A DNA stretch of 34,891 nucleotides from Opitutia bacterium (GTDB lineage: Bacteria > Verrucomicrobiota > Verrucomicrobiae > Opitutales > Opitutaceae). Both the position numbers and the translations under genes were made by a program. How positions within the stretch are numbered: the stretch's first letter is position 1; every line of letters begins with the position of its first letter. Positions 1-7,170 of this stretch are shown one piece after another. Where the stretch lies: assembly GCA_947442255.1 (NCBI GenBank), contig CANEVO010000036.1:1-34891 (forward strand). The letters run 5' to 3'. A model generated the notes under the pieces. That model was not told the origin of the DNA and did no database searches. It saw nothing but the letters and a program-made list of their open reading frames with translations.

Positions 1-306
1 ATACGCCATCCCTTCGGCCATCAGGTGCATCTGCTCCACCGCCAGTTTCCATTCGAGCCGGAAATAGCCCTTGGTCCGCTCCTGCGTGCGCTGGGAAACG
101 ATGGGCAGAAAGAGCGCGCAATCGTTGATTTGTTTCCGAATCTTCCCATCCCACGCATCGCCACCCCGCAGTTCGTTCTGGTCGAACCACACCTCGACCC
201 CGTGGCTACGGAGGGCCTCCGCGATGCGCCGCGCCGCGTCCGTGTCCTCACGGGCATAACTTATGAAGACAGCGCCGCGAGCCGTCGGCGGCGCGCTGTC
301 AGACAT
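1..306 (-). CDS. TIR-domain protein, N-terminal part (cut by window edge)
   Basis: The minus strand is open from an ATG at 304-306 to the window edge (102 codons, no stop). The translation starts MSDSAPPTARGAVFISYARED and has TIR (TIR_2/SEFIR-like) landmarks: FISYAREDTDAARRIAEAL near residues 14-32, then GVEVWFDQNEL, a GDAW/I-R-K-Q-I segment, C-A-L-F-L-P-I-V-S, and near the end an EW..A motif (FRLEWKLAVEQ) where the conserved glutamate of TIR NAD-hydrolysing enzymes is expected. Bacterial TIR domains either cleave NAD or mediate assembly. In Verrucomicrobiota this form often heads long proteins with TPR, WD40 or adenylate-cyclase-like regions, but the C-terminal part lies outside the window. 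No in-frame upstream start exists before a TAG at 349-351, and no clear Shine-Dalgarno is seen. The domain call is firm; the role (signalling, defence or regulation) is open. Confidence 0.85.
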   Translation of the reverse strand, partial: MSDSAPPTARGAVFISYAREDTDAARRIAEALRSHGVEVWFDQNELRGGDAWDGKIRKQINDCALFLPIVSQRTQERTKGYFRLEWKLAVEQMHLMAEGMAY

Positions 307-551
307 GGGGTAAAGCGATGCCGCAGTGTCACGGCGGGCCTCCCACGGCTACAACAACAAAGCGCCAAAGGGCCTCGACCGTGAACTCGTCGCGAGCGTC
401 CTCGCCGCGCCGTGTATCGCCCGCACGTTCAGCGACGACGATAACACCGGTCGCCTGTACCGCTCGATCCACTACCCCACCCCTTCGGAATATCGCGCTG
501 AATTTTTGCGCCATGCGCGCGACTCCGGTCAGGCCCGCCAAGCCGGGCTAG
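307..551. other. Gene-poor stretch with a possible plus-strand relic
   Basis: No intact gene is recognisable. A plus-strand frame over roughly 340-548 keeps G/C-rich third positions and reads like ordinary protein (for example SHGYNNKAPKGLDRELVASV), but it has no plausible start or family match that I know and ends at TAG 549-551, just before the relic at 552-800. It may be decayed coding sequence. Confidence 0.3.
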
Positions 552-800
552 GGTGTTTCCACCGCGCTGCCCGACCCCAAGCTCACCCGCTACCGTGGCA
601 ACACCAAGATCGCCGAGAACGACGACTGGGACTCCTCCACCACCGCCGACCAGACCGCCGCCGGGGCCAGCGCGTTTGCCGCCAGCTCGAGAGATTCCGC
701 CACTGTGCAAACGCTCACGCCCGGCGTCTACTCCGCGATCGTCAACGGCGTCGGAGCAACCACCGGCGTCGCCCTCATCGAGATCTACGAACTGCCCTGA
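552..800 (+). pseudogene. C-terminal relic of a large secreted protein
   Basis: The frame of codons from 555 to TGA 798-800 reads STALPDPKLTRYRGNTKIAE, continues through NDDWDSS and SRDSATVQTLTPGVYSAIV, and ends NGVGATTGVALIEIYELP. From general knowledge this matches a domain at the C-termini of long secreted or cell-surface proteins (Ig-like, beta-propeller or lipase types) in Opitutaceae, where the pattern is 'DP.L.L..G...IA.NDDW ... LPPG.YTA.VSG..G.TG.AL.E.Y'. Only about 82 residues remain. There is no start codon, and TAG 549-551 lies directly upstream in frame. It is therefore a truncated tail, not a functional gene. It does not join to the TIR gene, which runs the other way. Confidence 0.6.
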
Positions 801-818
801 CGCGACCAGCAGCGTATT

Positions 819-952
819 GAGCCTCGCGCCTTGGCGCTGCCGGCCGCGGTTTGTGGTGGCGCGGAGCTTCAGCCCGCGTCCGACAATGTCCAGGGCGCGC
901 CAAAGCTCCGCGCTCCTTTCGTCATTCCGTTGCGCGGGTCTTATTGAGGCTC
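819..952. repeat. Nested inverted repeats (possible REP-like or structured element)
   Basis: An 11-bp perfect inverted repeat, GCGCGGAGCTT (859-869) and AAGCTCCGCGC (903-913), encloses a 33-nt loop. An outer 7-bp pair, GAGCCTC (819-825) and GAGGCTC (946-952), nests around it. The element fills most of the 254-nt gap between the secreted-protein relic and the GYF_2 gene. It could be a REP-type repeat, a bidirectional transcription stop or a structured RNA. The pairing is seen directly; the function is not known. Confidence 0.45.
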
Positions 953-1054
953 GCCCCATAGGCTGACGCCGAAGAACCGGCCGAACTCGGCCAGGCGGAA
1001 CACACCCCGCCCGGCAGCCTTGCATCGCGCCGGATAATCCACTGCGTTGCGCCC

Positions 1055-2014
1055 ATGTTCATCATCATTGGCGGTGACGGTAAGGAATACGGGCCGGTGA
1101 CGGCCGATCAGGTGCGGACGTGGATCAAGGCGGGTCGCGCCAATCTCGAAACCAAAGCGAAGGCCCTGGGCTCCGACGTGTGGAAGCGCCTCGGCGATTT
1201 CACGGAGTTGTTCCCGGCCGACGGAGCGCCTCCCGTGCTCGGCGCCGAACCCGCTCCCGCCCTGCCCGCCGGGCCGCAGGATGCAAACTCGCTGGCCGAG
1301 GACCTGCGCACGCGGGCCCAAGCCCTCGACGTGTTCAGCTGCCTCGACCGCAGCTTTCAGCTGTGGAAAAATAATTTCCTCCCGCTCGTCGGCGCCACCC
1401 TGCTCGTGGTCGTGGTGCAGATGGCGATCGGGTTCATTCCCATTCTGGGCGCCATCGCCGGACTTTTTCTCAACGCCATCTTCTACGGCGGGCTCTACTA
1501 TTATTATCTCGGCAAGATGCGCGGCCAGCACCGGAAGGTCGGGGATGTGTTCGCCGGCTTCAAGCGCGCCCCGTTCCCACTCATGCTCGTCGGCCTCCTC
1601 ACCACTGCGCTCACCGTGGCGGTGCTGGTTCTTTTCTGCGCGCCGCTCATTTCGTTTTTCTTCAACGTGGCGATTCACGGCCAGGCCGGCGGCAAACTTC
1701 CCGATCTCAGCCCGCTCGCGATCGCCGGCGTCTTCGTTGGCGGCCTGCTTATCACCTATCTCTCGGTCTGCTGGATGTTCACCATCGGCCTCGTAATTGA
1801 CAAAAATCTCGGCCCTTGGACTGCGATGGAGGTCAGCCGCCGCGTCGTGTCGAAGCAATGGTTCCGCGTCTTCTTCGTCGCGATCCTCGGCATGATCATG
1901 ACGATGCTCGGCATCATCGCGCTCTTCGTCGGCGTGCTTTTTACCATCCCACTGGTGATCGGCGCCATCCTCTACGCCTACGAAGACCTCTGCAACCCGC
2001 CGCCCAAGAACTGA
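1055..2014 (+). CDS. GYF_2-domain multi-pass membrane protein
   Basis: A 319-residue protein. Residues 1-53 form a GYF_2 (DUF4339) domain: IIIGGDGKEYGPVTADQVRT, then W, G.A, and A..LGSDVWKRLGDF. A Pro/Ala-rich linker (about 55-78) follows. The rest holds four to six hydrophobic segments, near 108-145, 175-205, 222-250 and 270-308, separated by basic loops. The C-terminal region resembles the DUF975/YciC-like integral membrane proteins that often follow a GYF_2 domain in Verrucomicrobiota. GYF domains bind proline-rich peptides, so a scaffold role at the inner membrane is possible, but no substrate or enzymatic motif is visible. ATG at 1055 gives the complete GYF fold. The gene stands alone and converges on selO. 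Confidence 0.8.
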   Translation: MFIIIGGDGKEYGPVTADQVRTWIKAGRANLETKAKALGSDVWKRLGDFTELFPADGAPPVLGAEPAPALPAGPQDANSLAEDLRTRAQALDVFSCLDRSFQLWKNNFLPLVGATLLVVVVQMAIGFIPILGAIAGLFLNAIFYGGLYYYYLGKMRGQHRKVGDVFAGFKRAPFPLMLVGLLTTALTVAVLVLFCAPLISFFFNVAIHGQAGGKLPDLSPLAIAGVFVGGLLITYLSVCWMFTIGLVIDKNLGPWTAMEVSRRVVSKQWFRVFFVAILGMIMTMLGIIALFVGVLFTIPLVIGAILYAYEDLCNPPPKN

Positions 2015-2031
2015 CCGGGCCGGTTATTTTT
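2012..2031 (+). terminator. Weak hairpin plus T-run after the GYF_2 gene
   Basis: A short stem (ACCG/CGGT with loop GGC, extended by a wobble and a T-A pair) is followed by ATTTTT directly at the end of the gene. The stem is short, so this is only a possible intrinsic terminator. Confidence 0.25.
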
Positions 2032-2132
2032 CCGCCACAAGGCGTCGAGCGAGAGTTTGCCGGGGCCGAAGACCGCGCTTTCAAAGCGGCGTTGTCGAGA
2101 ATTCGAGCATGACTCCATCGGACCGCTTTGCC

Positions 2133-3605
2133 TCACGTGCCGCAAAACGTCCGATACCCCTCGCCCCCCTCCGGCGCCGGCGCGCGATACTCCGGCGTAG
2201 CCCCCGCCCGCTCGTGGTCGTAGGGCGCGGCCAGTACTTCCAGCAACCGCTCCATCACCCTCACCTCCCCCGCCTCGGCCGCCACGAGCGCTTCTTCGAC
2301 GCGATGATTGCGCGGGATCACCGCCGGGCAATGTGCCCGCCGCAACCGCCCGACCTCCTCCGCCGTCTGCGGTTGCCGCTCAAGCCGCGCCCGCCAACGC
2401 GCCTGCCACGCCGCAAATTCGCCGTCCGCCTTCGTCGCCCCGAGCGTTTCGAGCTCGGCAAACGTGTTCGTGAAATCCGCCTTCGTCGCCCGCATCCACT
2501 CCAGCAGCGACCCGGTCAACGCCTCATCCTCCGGCTCTTCGTTGAACAACCCGAGTTTCCGCCGCATCCCCGCGATCCAGTGGCGCCGAAAGCGCTCCCC
2601 GAACGGTCCGACCGCCTCGTTGGCCAGTGCGATCGCCTGCGCCTCCTGCGGATGGAGCACCGTCAGCAGTGTCTCCGCAAACCGCGCGATATTCCACTGC
2701 GCGATCTGCGGCTGATTGCCATAGGCGTAGCGCCCGTCGCGGTCGATGGAGCTGAACACCGTCGCCGGATCATACGCCTCCATGAAGGCACACGGCCCGT
2801 AATCGATCGTCTCGCCCGAGAGCGCCATATTGTCCGTGTTCATCACCCCGTGCACGAAACCCACGCCCATCCACTGCGCCATCAGGCGCGCCTGCCGCTC
2901 GCTCACCGCTTCGAGCAGGGCGAGCGGCAAATTCTCCGCGCCCGCGAGCTCCGGGTAGTGCCGCTGCGCCGTGTAGGCCACGAGGGCGCGCAACGCCGCC
3001 TCATCGCTCCGCGCCGCAGCCCACTCAAACGTCCCGACGCGGAGGTGGCTCGCCGCCACCCGCGTGAGCACCGCCCCCGGCCTCGCTCCACTCTGCCGCC
3101 ACACGTCCTCGCCCGTCGCCACCACGGCCAGACTCCGCGTCGTCGGAATGCCCAGCGCATGCATCGCTTCGCTGATCACATATTCGCGCAACATGGCCCC
3201 GAGTGCCGCCCGCCCGTCGCCCCGGCGCGAAAACGGCGTCGGCCCCGCGCCCTTCAGTTGCACATCAAAACGCTGCCCACCCGGCGTGATCTGCTCCCCC
3301 AATAAAATCGCCCGCCCGTCGCCCAGTGTCGTGAAATGCCCGTATTGGTGCCCCGCATAAGCCTGCGCCAACGCTGCCGCCCCCGGCGGCAGCCGATTCC
3401 CCGAAAAAATCTCCGCCCCAGCCGCCAACGCCTCCGCCTCCAGCCCCAGTTCCTCCGCCAATTTACGATTCCACACGACCACCTGCGGCGCCCGCACCGC
3501 CGTCGGCGCCACCGCCACGTGCAGCAGTGCCGGCAACTGCGCATACGAATGCTCCAAGCGCCAGCCACCACCGGCCGCGGGGGACGAAAGATCAGGTTCG
3601 GACAT
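2133..3605 (-). CDS. selO: Protein adenylyltransferase SelO (YdiU/UPF0061 family)
   Basis: A 490-residue pseudokinase-fold enzyme that transfers AMP from ATP to Ser/Thr/Tyr of client proteins, linked to redox stress in the family. Landmarks run in order: YAGHQYGHF (83-91), LGDGRAILLGE, the ATP-site segment LKGAGPTPFSRRGDGRA (117-133, Lys118), Glu146 in the following helix, the catalytic/metal region HGVMNTDNM (252-260) and DYGPCAFM (269-275). The C-terminus ends FCGT, keeping the near-terminal cysteine that is a selenocysteine in some eukaryotic SelO proteins. The length fits the family (about 480). ATG at 3603-3605 starts just before the conserved WRLEHSYAQLP region. It is monocistronic and convergent with the GYF_2 gene. 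Confidence 0.95.
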   Translation of the reverse strand: MSEPDLSSPAAGGGWRLEHSYAQLPALLHVAVAPTAVRAPQVVVWNRKLAEELGLEAEALAAGAEIFSGNRLPPGAAALAQAYAGHQYGHFTTLGDGRAILLGEQITPGGQRFDVQLKGAGPTPFSRRGDGRAALGAMLREYVISEAMHALGIPTTRSLAVVATGEDVWRQSGARPGAVLTRVAASHLRVGTFEWAAARSDEAALRALVAYTAQRHYPELAGAENLPLALLEAVSERQARLMAQWMGVGFVHGVMNTDNMALSGETIDYGPCAFMEAYDPATVFSSIDRDGRYAYGNQPQIAQWNIARFAETLLTVLHPQEAQAIALANEAVGPFGERFRRHWIAGMRRKLGLFNEEPEDEALTGSLLEWMRATKADFTNTFAELETLGATKADGEFAAWQARWRARLERQPQTAEEVGRLRRAHCPAVIPRNHRVEEALVAAEAGEVRVMERLLEVLAAPYDHERAGATPEYRAPAPEGGEGYRTFCGT

Positions 3606-3653
3606 GCGCGCGATTCGGACCGTGCCGCCGCATCCGTCAAGGCTCGTCCGCCT

Positions 3654-3889
3654 GCGGTGCGCCCTCCTTCGAAATCGGCGCCACCGTCGCCGGCGCCAAA
3701 CAAAAGCTCACGCTCGTCGTCGTCGCCCATGCCGCGACCGGCGAAAAAATCGGCGCCACCTCCCAATGCGAAGCTACCGCCGACTGGCTGAAAACGACCG
3801 CCGGCTTCGAGGGAGTGATCAACTCCCTCACCATCCGCGCTAACCCGTTCAAAGCCGTGCCCTTCAAATTCGTCCCAACCAACCCGTGA
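3654..3889 (+). pseudogene. Coding-like relic of unknown family
   Basis: A plus-strand frame ending at TGA 3887-3889 has strongly coding-like composition (GCC, GTC, ACC and GGC codons). It reads FEIGATVAGAKQKLTLVVVA, then ATADWLKTTAGFEGVINSL, and ends NPFKAVPFKFVPTNP. The frame extends back over the start of selO on the other strand, so it has no natural 5' end and no credible start. I read it as the C-terminal remnant of a lost gene. I do not recognise the family. It could also be a chance open frame in GC-rich DNA. Confidence 0.35.
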
Positions 3890-4247
3890 CCCACCGCGGC
3901 TCCGACCCCCACGCTCGCCCCGGCTCCTTGTAACCTATTGCGTTACAAACATTCGGTTTCTGTCGCACCGAACCATGTCGCGCCTCGCCCTTCGTCGTCT
4001 TCGGAGCACTCGACTCACCGCCCTCGCCGTCCCGCCCTTCAGCCAAGGAGCTCGCGACCACTCACTCTGTTGCGGACTAAAAATCCCGATCAACTCCGAC
4101 GGCGGCCCCCTCGATTAACCCCCTCCCGGATCCGATCCCACTCAAAATCCGGCTTGCTATCAGTCGTCGGGAGAACCGTCGCCGGGCGAGGTGCCCACGT
4201 CGCCGATGGGGTCCTTCAAAGCTGCCAGGGGTAAAGGATCCGCCGCT
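3890..4247. other. Intergenic stretch without a gene
   Basis: No coding frame in this stretch looks real on either strand. The only clear structure is the TTGTAAC/GTTACAA dyad at 3928-3948, listed separately. The rest is unremarkable GC-rich sequence with stops in all frames. Confidence 0.5.
3928..3948. promoter_or_regulatory. Operator-like dyad TTGTAAC-N7-GTTACAA
   Basis: A perfect 7-bp inverted repeat with a 7-nt spacer lies in an otherwise empty region. The arm-to-arm distance of 14 bp and the AT-rich arms inside GC-rich surroundings suit a dimeric regulator site. No adjacent intact gene is obviously controlled, so it may have belonged to the lost gene upstream. Confidence 0.35.
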
Positions 4248-4787
4248 TTAGGTTTGTGGAAATTCAAAGAAGGCCACCGCAGTTCCGAGGTATGTTTCGC
4301 GTGTGACTCTGTCCCACGATTCCGACCAACGGTTATTGTCCCCGCTCATCACCCAACCGCCCCGATCGCGTAGCACGGCTCGGTGCAGAATCTTGACCCG
4401 CGTCGGTTTTGACGCATCGAGGCGTCCCATGTAAACCAATAGATACCTTTTGGTGATGGCTTCGAACGAGCGTTTTTGGGCGACGAAGTAGGTCTGCCCG
4501 CGAATCAATGGCTCCATGCTGCGGCTTCCCGAAGTGATTTCGACGGAACCGCCATTGGCCGCCACATAGGCTTGGCAGGCCGCCAATGCATCGCTCCGGT
4601 TGGAGCACTGCGTCCTGGTGGGCACGACCCTTTCAGCAGAACCGCGCGCGGTATCGACACGGTAATAATTATGGGCGGCGGTATTCGCCAGCGCGACGGC
4701 GCCGTGCTCGAGCCAAGAGGAGCACCCGCCAAGGAGCATGCTCCCGCAGGTCATTAACAAGAGGGCGAAACGGCGCGTGATTTTCAC
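4248..4787 (-). CDS. Lipoprotein with an S26/S24 peptidase-like domain (ER-type Ser/His motifs)
   Basis: A 179-residue protein from GTG 4785-4787, chosen because GGTAAGA lies 7 nt upstream; a TTG at 4793 would add two residues. It has a basic start, a hydrophobic core and a lipobox LGGC with Cys22, so it should be an outer- or inner-membrane lipoprotein. After about 65 residues of linker comes SRSMEPLIRG, the serine box of signal peptidase/LexA-like S26/S24 proteins (Ser90). Then come RVKILHRAV (His135), where bacterial type I enzymes have Lys but Sec11/SipW-type enzymes have His, and GWVMSGDNN (Asp150), the conserved C-terminal box. All three boxes are in the normal order. Unlike a real signal peptidase it has no second membrane segment and is lipid-anchored. 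It lies divergent from the two-component genes. Substrate unknown; it may be a dedicated periplasmic protease. Confidence 0.7.
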   Translation of the reverse strand: MKITRRFALLLMTCGSMLLGGCSSWLEHGAVALANTAAHNYYRVDTARGSAERVVPTRTQCSNRSDALAACQAYVAANGGSVEITSGSRSMEPLIRGQTYFVAQKRSFEAITKRYLLVYMGRLDASKPTRVKILHRAVLRDRGGWVMSGDNNRWSESWDRVTRETYLGTAVAFFEFPQT

Positions 4788-4963
4788 GCGCAAATCTTAC
4801 CGGCCCCATCGTATTCAACCTATTCGGACGCCTACGGATTTCCGCCTCGATTAATTCGCTAGGGGCTTTCCCTTGCCCAATCGGGAGAAACGGATGCCAA
4901 AGCGTTGAAATAACTCCTTACCAATTGATGGAAAGTGTAGTTAATCAAAAAAGATAAGCCCCT

Positions 4964-5200
4964 ATGATCCACGTGCTGTTTGTTGAGGACGAACCGGATT
5001 TCGTCGAAGTCGTGCGGCACCTTTTCCAGATCGATGGCCCGGAATGCACGCTGGAAATCGCGCCCTCTGGCTCTGCCGGCCTCGCTCGCATGCGGCAGGG
5101 AGGCATTGATGTTGTCCTGCTAGACCTCATGCTCCCCGACATCGACGGCCTCCGCGTTCTCGGCGAACTTGCAATTCGGGGCGCCAACACTCCGTCGTGA
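4964..5200 (+). CDS. Response-regulator receiver, N-terminal half (part of a frameshifted kinase gene)
   Basis: This frame encodes the first 78 residues of a receiver domain: the acidic pocket Glu8-Asp9 (VLFVEDEPDF), the phosphoacceptor Asp54 in VVLLDLMLPDIDG, then a stop at 5198-5200 right after the alpha-3 region. Beta strand 4 (VVMISGHG) and the rest of the fold are in the +1-shifted frame that begins at 5197. Adding one base near 5193-5196 (CCG-TC to CCG-GTC) joins the two frames seamlessly as ...NTPVVMISGHGQTE.... By itself this half could not fold. ATG 4964 follows a 170-nt AT-rich intergenic region shared with the lipoprotein gene. Confidence 0.75.
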   Translation: MIHVLFVEDEPDFVEVVRHLFQIDGPECTLEIAPSGSAGLARMRQGGIDVVLLDLMLPDIDGLRVLGELAIRGANTPS

Positions 5201-6480
5201 TGATCAGCGGGCACGGCCAGACGGAACTGGCGGTTACGGCGCTCCGGGCAGGAGCGGTCGACTGCGTCGAGAAGGATTTTCCCCAATTCCTGCAGATTGT
5301 CGAAATCGTCAAGCGGCTGCACGCGCGGCGTCAGGCCGGACCTACCGGCGCCCCGTCCGCTCCGGAGCCGAGCCGGAGATACCAAGTCGTCCTAATCGAA
5401 AGCTCCGCGACGCTTTGCCGGGAGGTTAAGGATTTCTTCGCCAGAAACGCCCAAAAAATGGACCTGCGCACCCTTGTGTCGGCGGTTGATTTGGACGACC
5501 GAGCGCCCGGTGCGGATGCCGTGTTGATTGGACCGACGCCCGGCGCCGACCCGCTCGACCTTCTCCGCACGCTGCGATCCCGCGCCATGGACATTCCGGT
5601 TATCCTGCTCGCGCGGGAGAGCGATAGCGAAACGGCCGTCGCGGCCTTCAAGCTGGGCGCCCAAGATTACATTCTGCAAGACCCGGATTACCTCACTGAG
5701 CTGGTCTTTTCCCTGCAGCACATTCTTCACCGCGCGGATCTGACGCGCCGCAATGCCCAGCTTGCGCGTGAACTCGAGTTGATCAACCGATCGCTTGAGG
5801 CCCAGGTGGCTGCGCGCACCCGGGAATTGGAAGCACTGTCCATGAGCCTCATCCGCGTTCGCGAAGACGAGCGCCGTATCATCGCGGGCGAACTCCACGA
5901 TGAGATCGGCCAGGCCCTGACTGGGTTAAAATTTCAGCTTGAGGCCGCAGCGAAGGAGGTCGCGCCTTCCGTGAAGGCCAAGCTGACCGAGGCTCTCGTT
6001 GGCACGACCGACCTCCTGACCCGGACCCGCGATCTTACCCTGCGGCTGCGACCGCCGGTCCTCGACGACCTTGGTCTCCAGCCGGCCATCGAATGGCACC
6101 TCGCGCTTTTTCAACGTCAGACTGGCATCGTGGTCGAGGGTGAATTCGCACTCCCGGCCGGCCGATTGCCCGGTGAACTCGAGACGACGATTTTCCGAAT
6201 CGTCCAGGAAGCGCTCACCAACGTCGCCCGCCACTCAGGGAGCCAGGCGACCGATGTGATGATCACGTTGGAAGACCGGCAGGTGATGGTCGAAATTGCG
6301 GACCGCGGAAGCGGGTTCGATCTCGAGGCGATCCGGGCCAGGCGAGACTCGCTGGGCTTGGTCGTTATGACCGAGCGGGCCCGGCTGGCCGGCGGCAAAC
6401 TGGAAATCATTTCATGCCCGGGACGGGGCACGCGGGTGCAGGCGGCGTTTCCCCTGCCTCTGGTGGTCCCAGCCCTATGA
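5197..6480 (+). CDS. Hybrid NarX/DegS-type sensor histidine kinase (C-terminal part of the frameshifted gene)
   Basis: This frame (427 residues from GTG 5197) starts in the middle of receiver 1. It then holds a second receiver-like domain (about 62-170) in which the phospho-Asp position reads DAVLIGPTPG, so the Asp is missing and the domain is a pseudo-receiver. A coiled coil follows (about 180-215), then the HisKA_3 dimerisation box ERRIIAGELHDEIGQALTG with His234 (codon 5896-5898), and an HATPase_c domain with N-box IVQEALTNVARHS (Asn342), G1 box DRGSGFD and G2 DSLGLVVMTERA. No membrane segment is visible, so the kinase is probably cytosolic and takes its input through its receivers. It should phosphorylate the regulator encoded just downstream, whose ATG overlaps this stop (ATGA). 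Whether full-length protein is made depends on the frame break at about 5195. Confidence 0.85.
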   Translation: MMISGHGQTELAVTALRAGAVDCVEKDFPQFLQIVEIVKRLHARRQAGPTGAPSAPEPSRRYQVVLIESSATLCREVKDFFARNAQKMDLRTLVSAVDLDDRAPGADAVLIGPTPGADPLDLLRTLRSRAMDIPVILLARESDSETAVAAFKLGAQDYILQDPDYLTELVFSLQHILHRADLTRRNAQLARELELINRSLEAQVAARTRELEALSMSLIRVREDERRIIAGELHDEIGQALTGLKFQLEAAAKEVAPSVKAKLTEALVGTTDLLTRTRDLTLRLRPPVLDDLGLQPAIEWHLALFQRQTGIVVEGEFALPAGRLPGELETTIFRIVQEALTNVARHSGSQATDVMITLEDRQVMVEIADRGSGFDLEAIRARRDSLGLVVMTERARLAGGKLEIISCPGRGTRVQAAFPLPLVVPAL

Positions 6481-7118
6481 CCTCAGTCGTCATCGCCGAT
6501 GACCACGAGATTGTGCGGCGTGGGATTCGCAGCCTGCTTGAGGCCGAAGGCTCCTACCAGGTGACGGGCGAGGCTTGCGATGGCCTTGCCGCCGCGCAGT
6601 CCGTTGAGAAATTGCAGCCCGACATCCTGATTCTCGATCTTCATTTGCCGCGCCTGGGCGGTCTCGAAGTCCTGAAGCAGGTCCGTGCCTCCAGTCCCCG
6701 CACGAAGGCTCTCATCCTCACCATGCACAACGGCGAGCCTTACGTCATCGAAGCTCTGCGCGCCGGGGCATCCGCCTACCTGTTGAAGGGCTCTGCGTCC
6801 TTGGAAATTGTGGCCGCGCTCAAGGAGGTGCTCGCCGGCCGCCGTTACCTCAGCGCGCCGCTCTCCGAGTGGGCGATCAGCGTTCTTACCAGCAAGGGCG
6901 CCGATGAATCCGAACCGCTGAACCGCCTCACCCGTCGCGAAAAGGAAGTGCTGCAGCTCGCCGCCGAAGGTTTCAGCACGACGGAAATCGCCGAGAAACT
7001 TTTCATCAGCTCCCGCACCTGCGAGACGCATCGTGCCAACTTTATGGGCAAGCTCGGTCTTCAGACCCAGACCGACCTCGTTCGCTGGGCGATCCGGAAG
7101 GGGCTGCTCCAGCCATGA
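6477..7118 (+). CDS. NarL/LuxR-family response regulator
   Basis: A 213-residue regulator. The receiver domain has the acidic pair Asp8-Asp9, phosphoacceptor Asp54 (DILILDLHLPRLGG), Thr82 and Lys104 (AYLLKGS). The C-terminal LuxR HTH runs from about residue 145, with LTRREKEVLQLAAEGFSTTE, I-A-E-K-L-F-I-S, then R-T-C-E-T-H-R-A-N, the recognition-helix segment. The start at ATG 6477 overlaps the kinase stop as ATGA, giving translational coupling and exact N-terminal receiver geometry; the longer in-frame start at 6414 would lie inside the kinase. It is the expected DNA-binding output of the preceding HisKA_3 kinase. Targets are unknown; the divergent lipoprotein upstream is a natural candidate. 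Confidence 0.95.
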   Translation: MTSVVIADDHEIVRRGIRSLLEAEGSYQVTGEACDGLAAAQSVEKLQPDILILDLHLPRLGGLEVLKQVRASSPRTKALILTMHNGEPYVIEALRAGASAYLLKGSASLEIVAALKEVLAGRRYLSAPLSEWAISVLTSKGADESEPLNRLTRREKEVLQLAAEGFSTTEIAEKLFISSRTCETHRANFMGKLGLQTQTDLVRWAIRKGLLQP

Positions 7119-7124
7119 ATAAAA

Positions 7125-7164
7125 CCCCTCCCCCGAAAAATCTAGTTTCCTATCAGTTATCAGT
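7125..7164 (-). repeat. Dispersed direct repeat, copy 1 (40 bp)
   Basis: On the plus strand this copy is a C-tract, then GAAAAATCTAGTTTCCTATC, ending with AGTTATCAGT. It lies between the convergent regulator and TonB receptor genes, starting 6 nt after the TonB stop when read on the minus strand. On that strand it begins with two tandem ACTGATA heptamers and contains stops in two frames. Copies 2 and 3 are at 10606-10643 and 11041-11073 in the same orientation, differing by one base in the core (TCTAG versus TCCAG). Confidence 0.8.
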
Positions 7165-7170
7165 GGGCCT

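Noticed and set aside
941..1858. Open minus-strand frame of 305 codons opposite the GYF_2 gene
   Set aside because: It is charged and Glu/His/Arg-rich, without motifs; the plus strand encodes a clear GYF_2 domain and membrane segments.
2109..3305. Open plus-strand frame of 398 codons opposite selO
   Set aside because: Its composition is extremely Arg/Pro-rich, with no motifs, and it is fully covered by selO.
4794..4963. Sigma-70 promoter with TTGAAA at 4905
   Set aside because: No acceptable -10 hexamer at the right spacing; the AT-rich gap surely holds promoters but I cannot place one.
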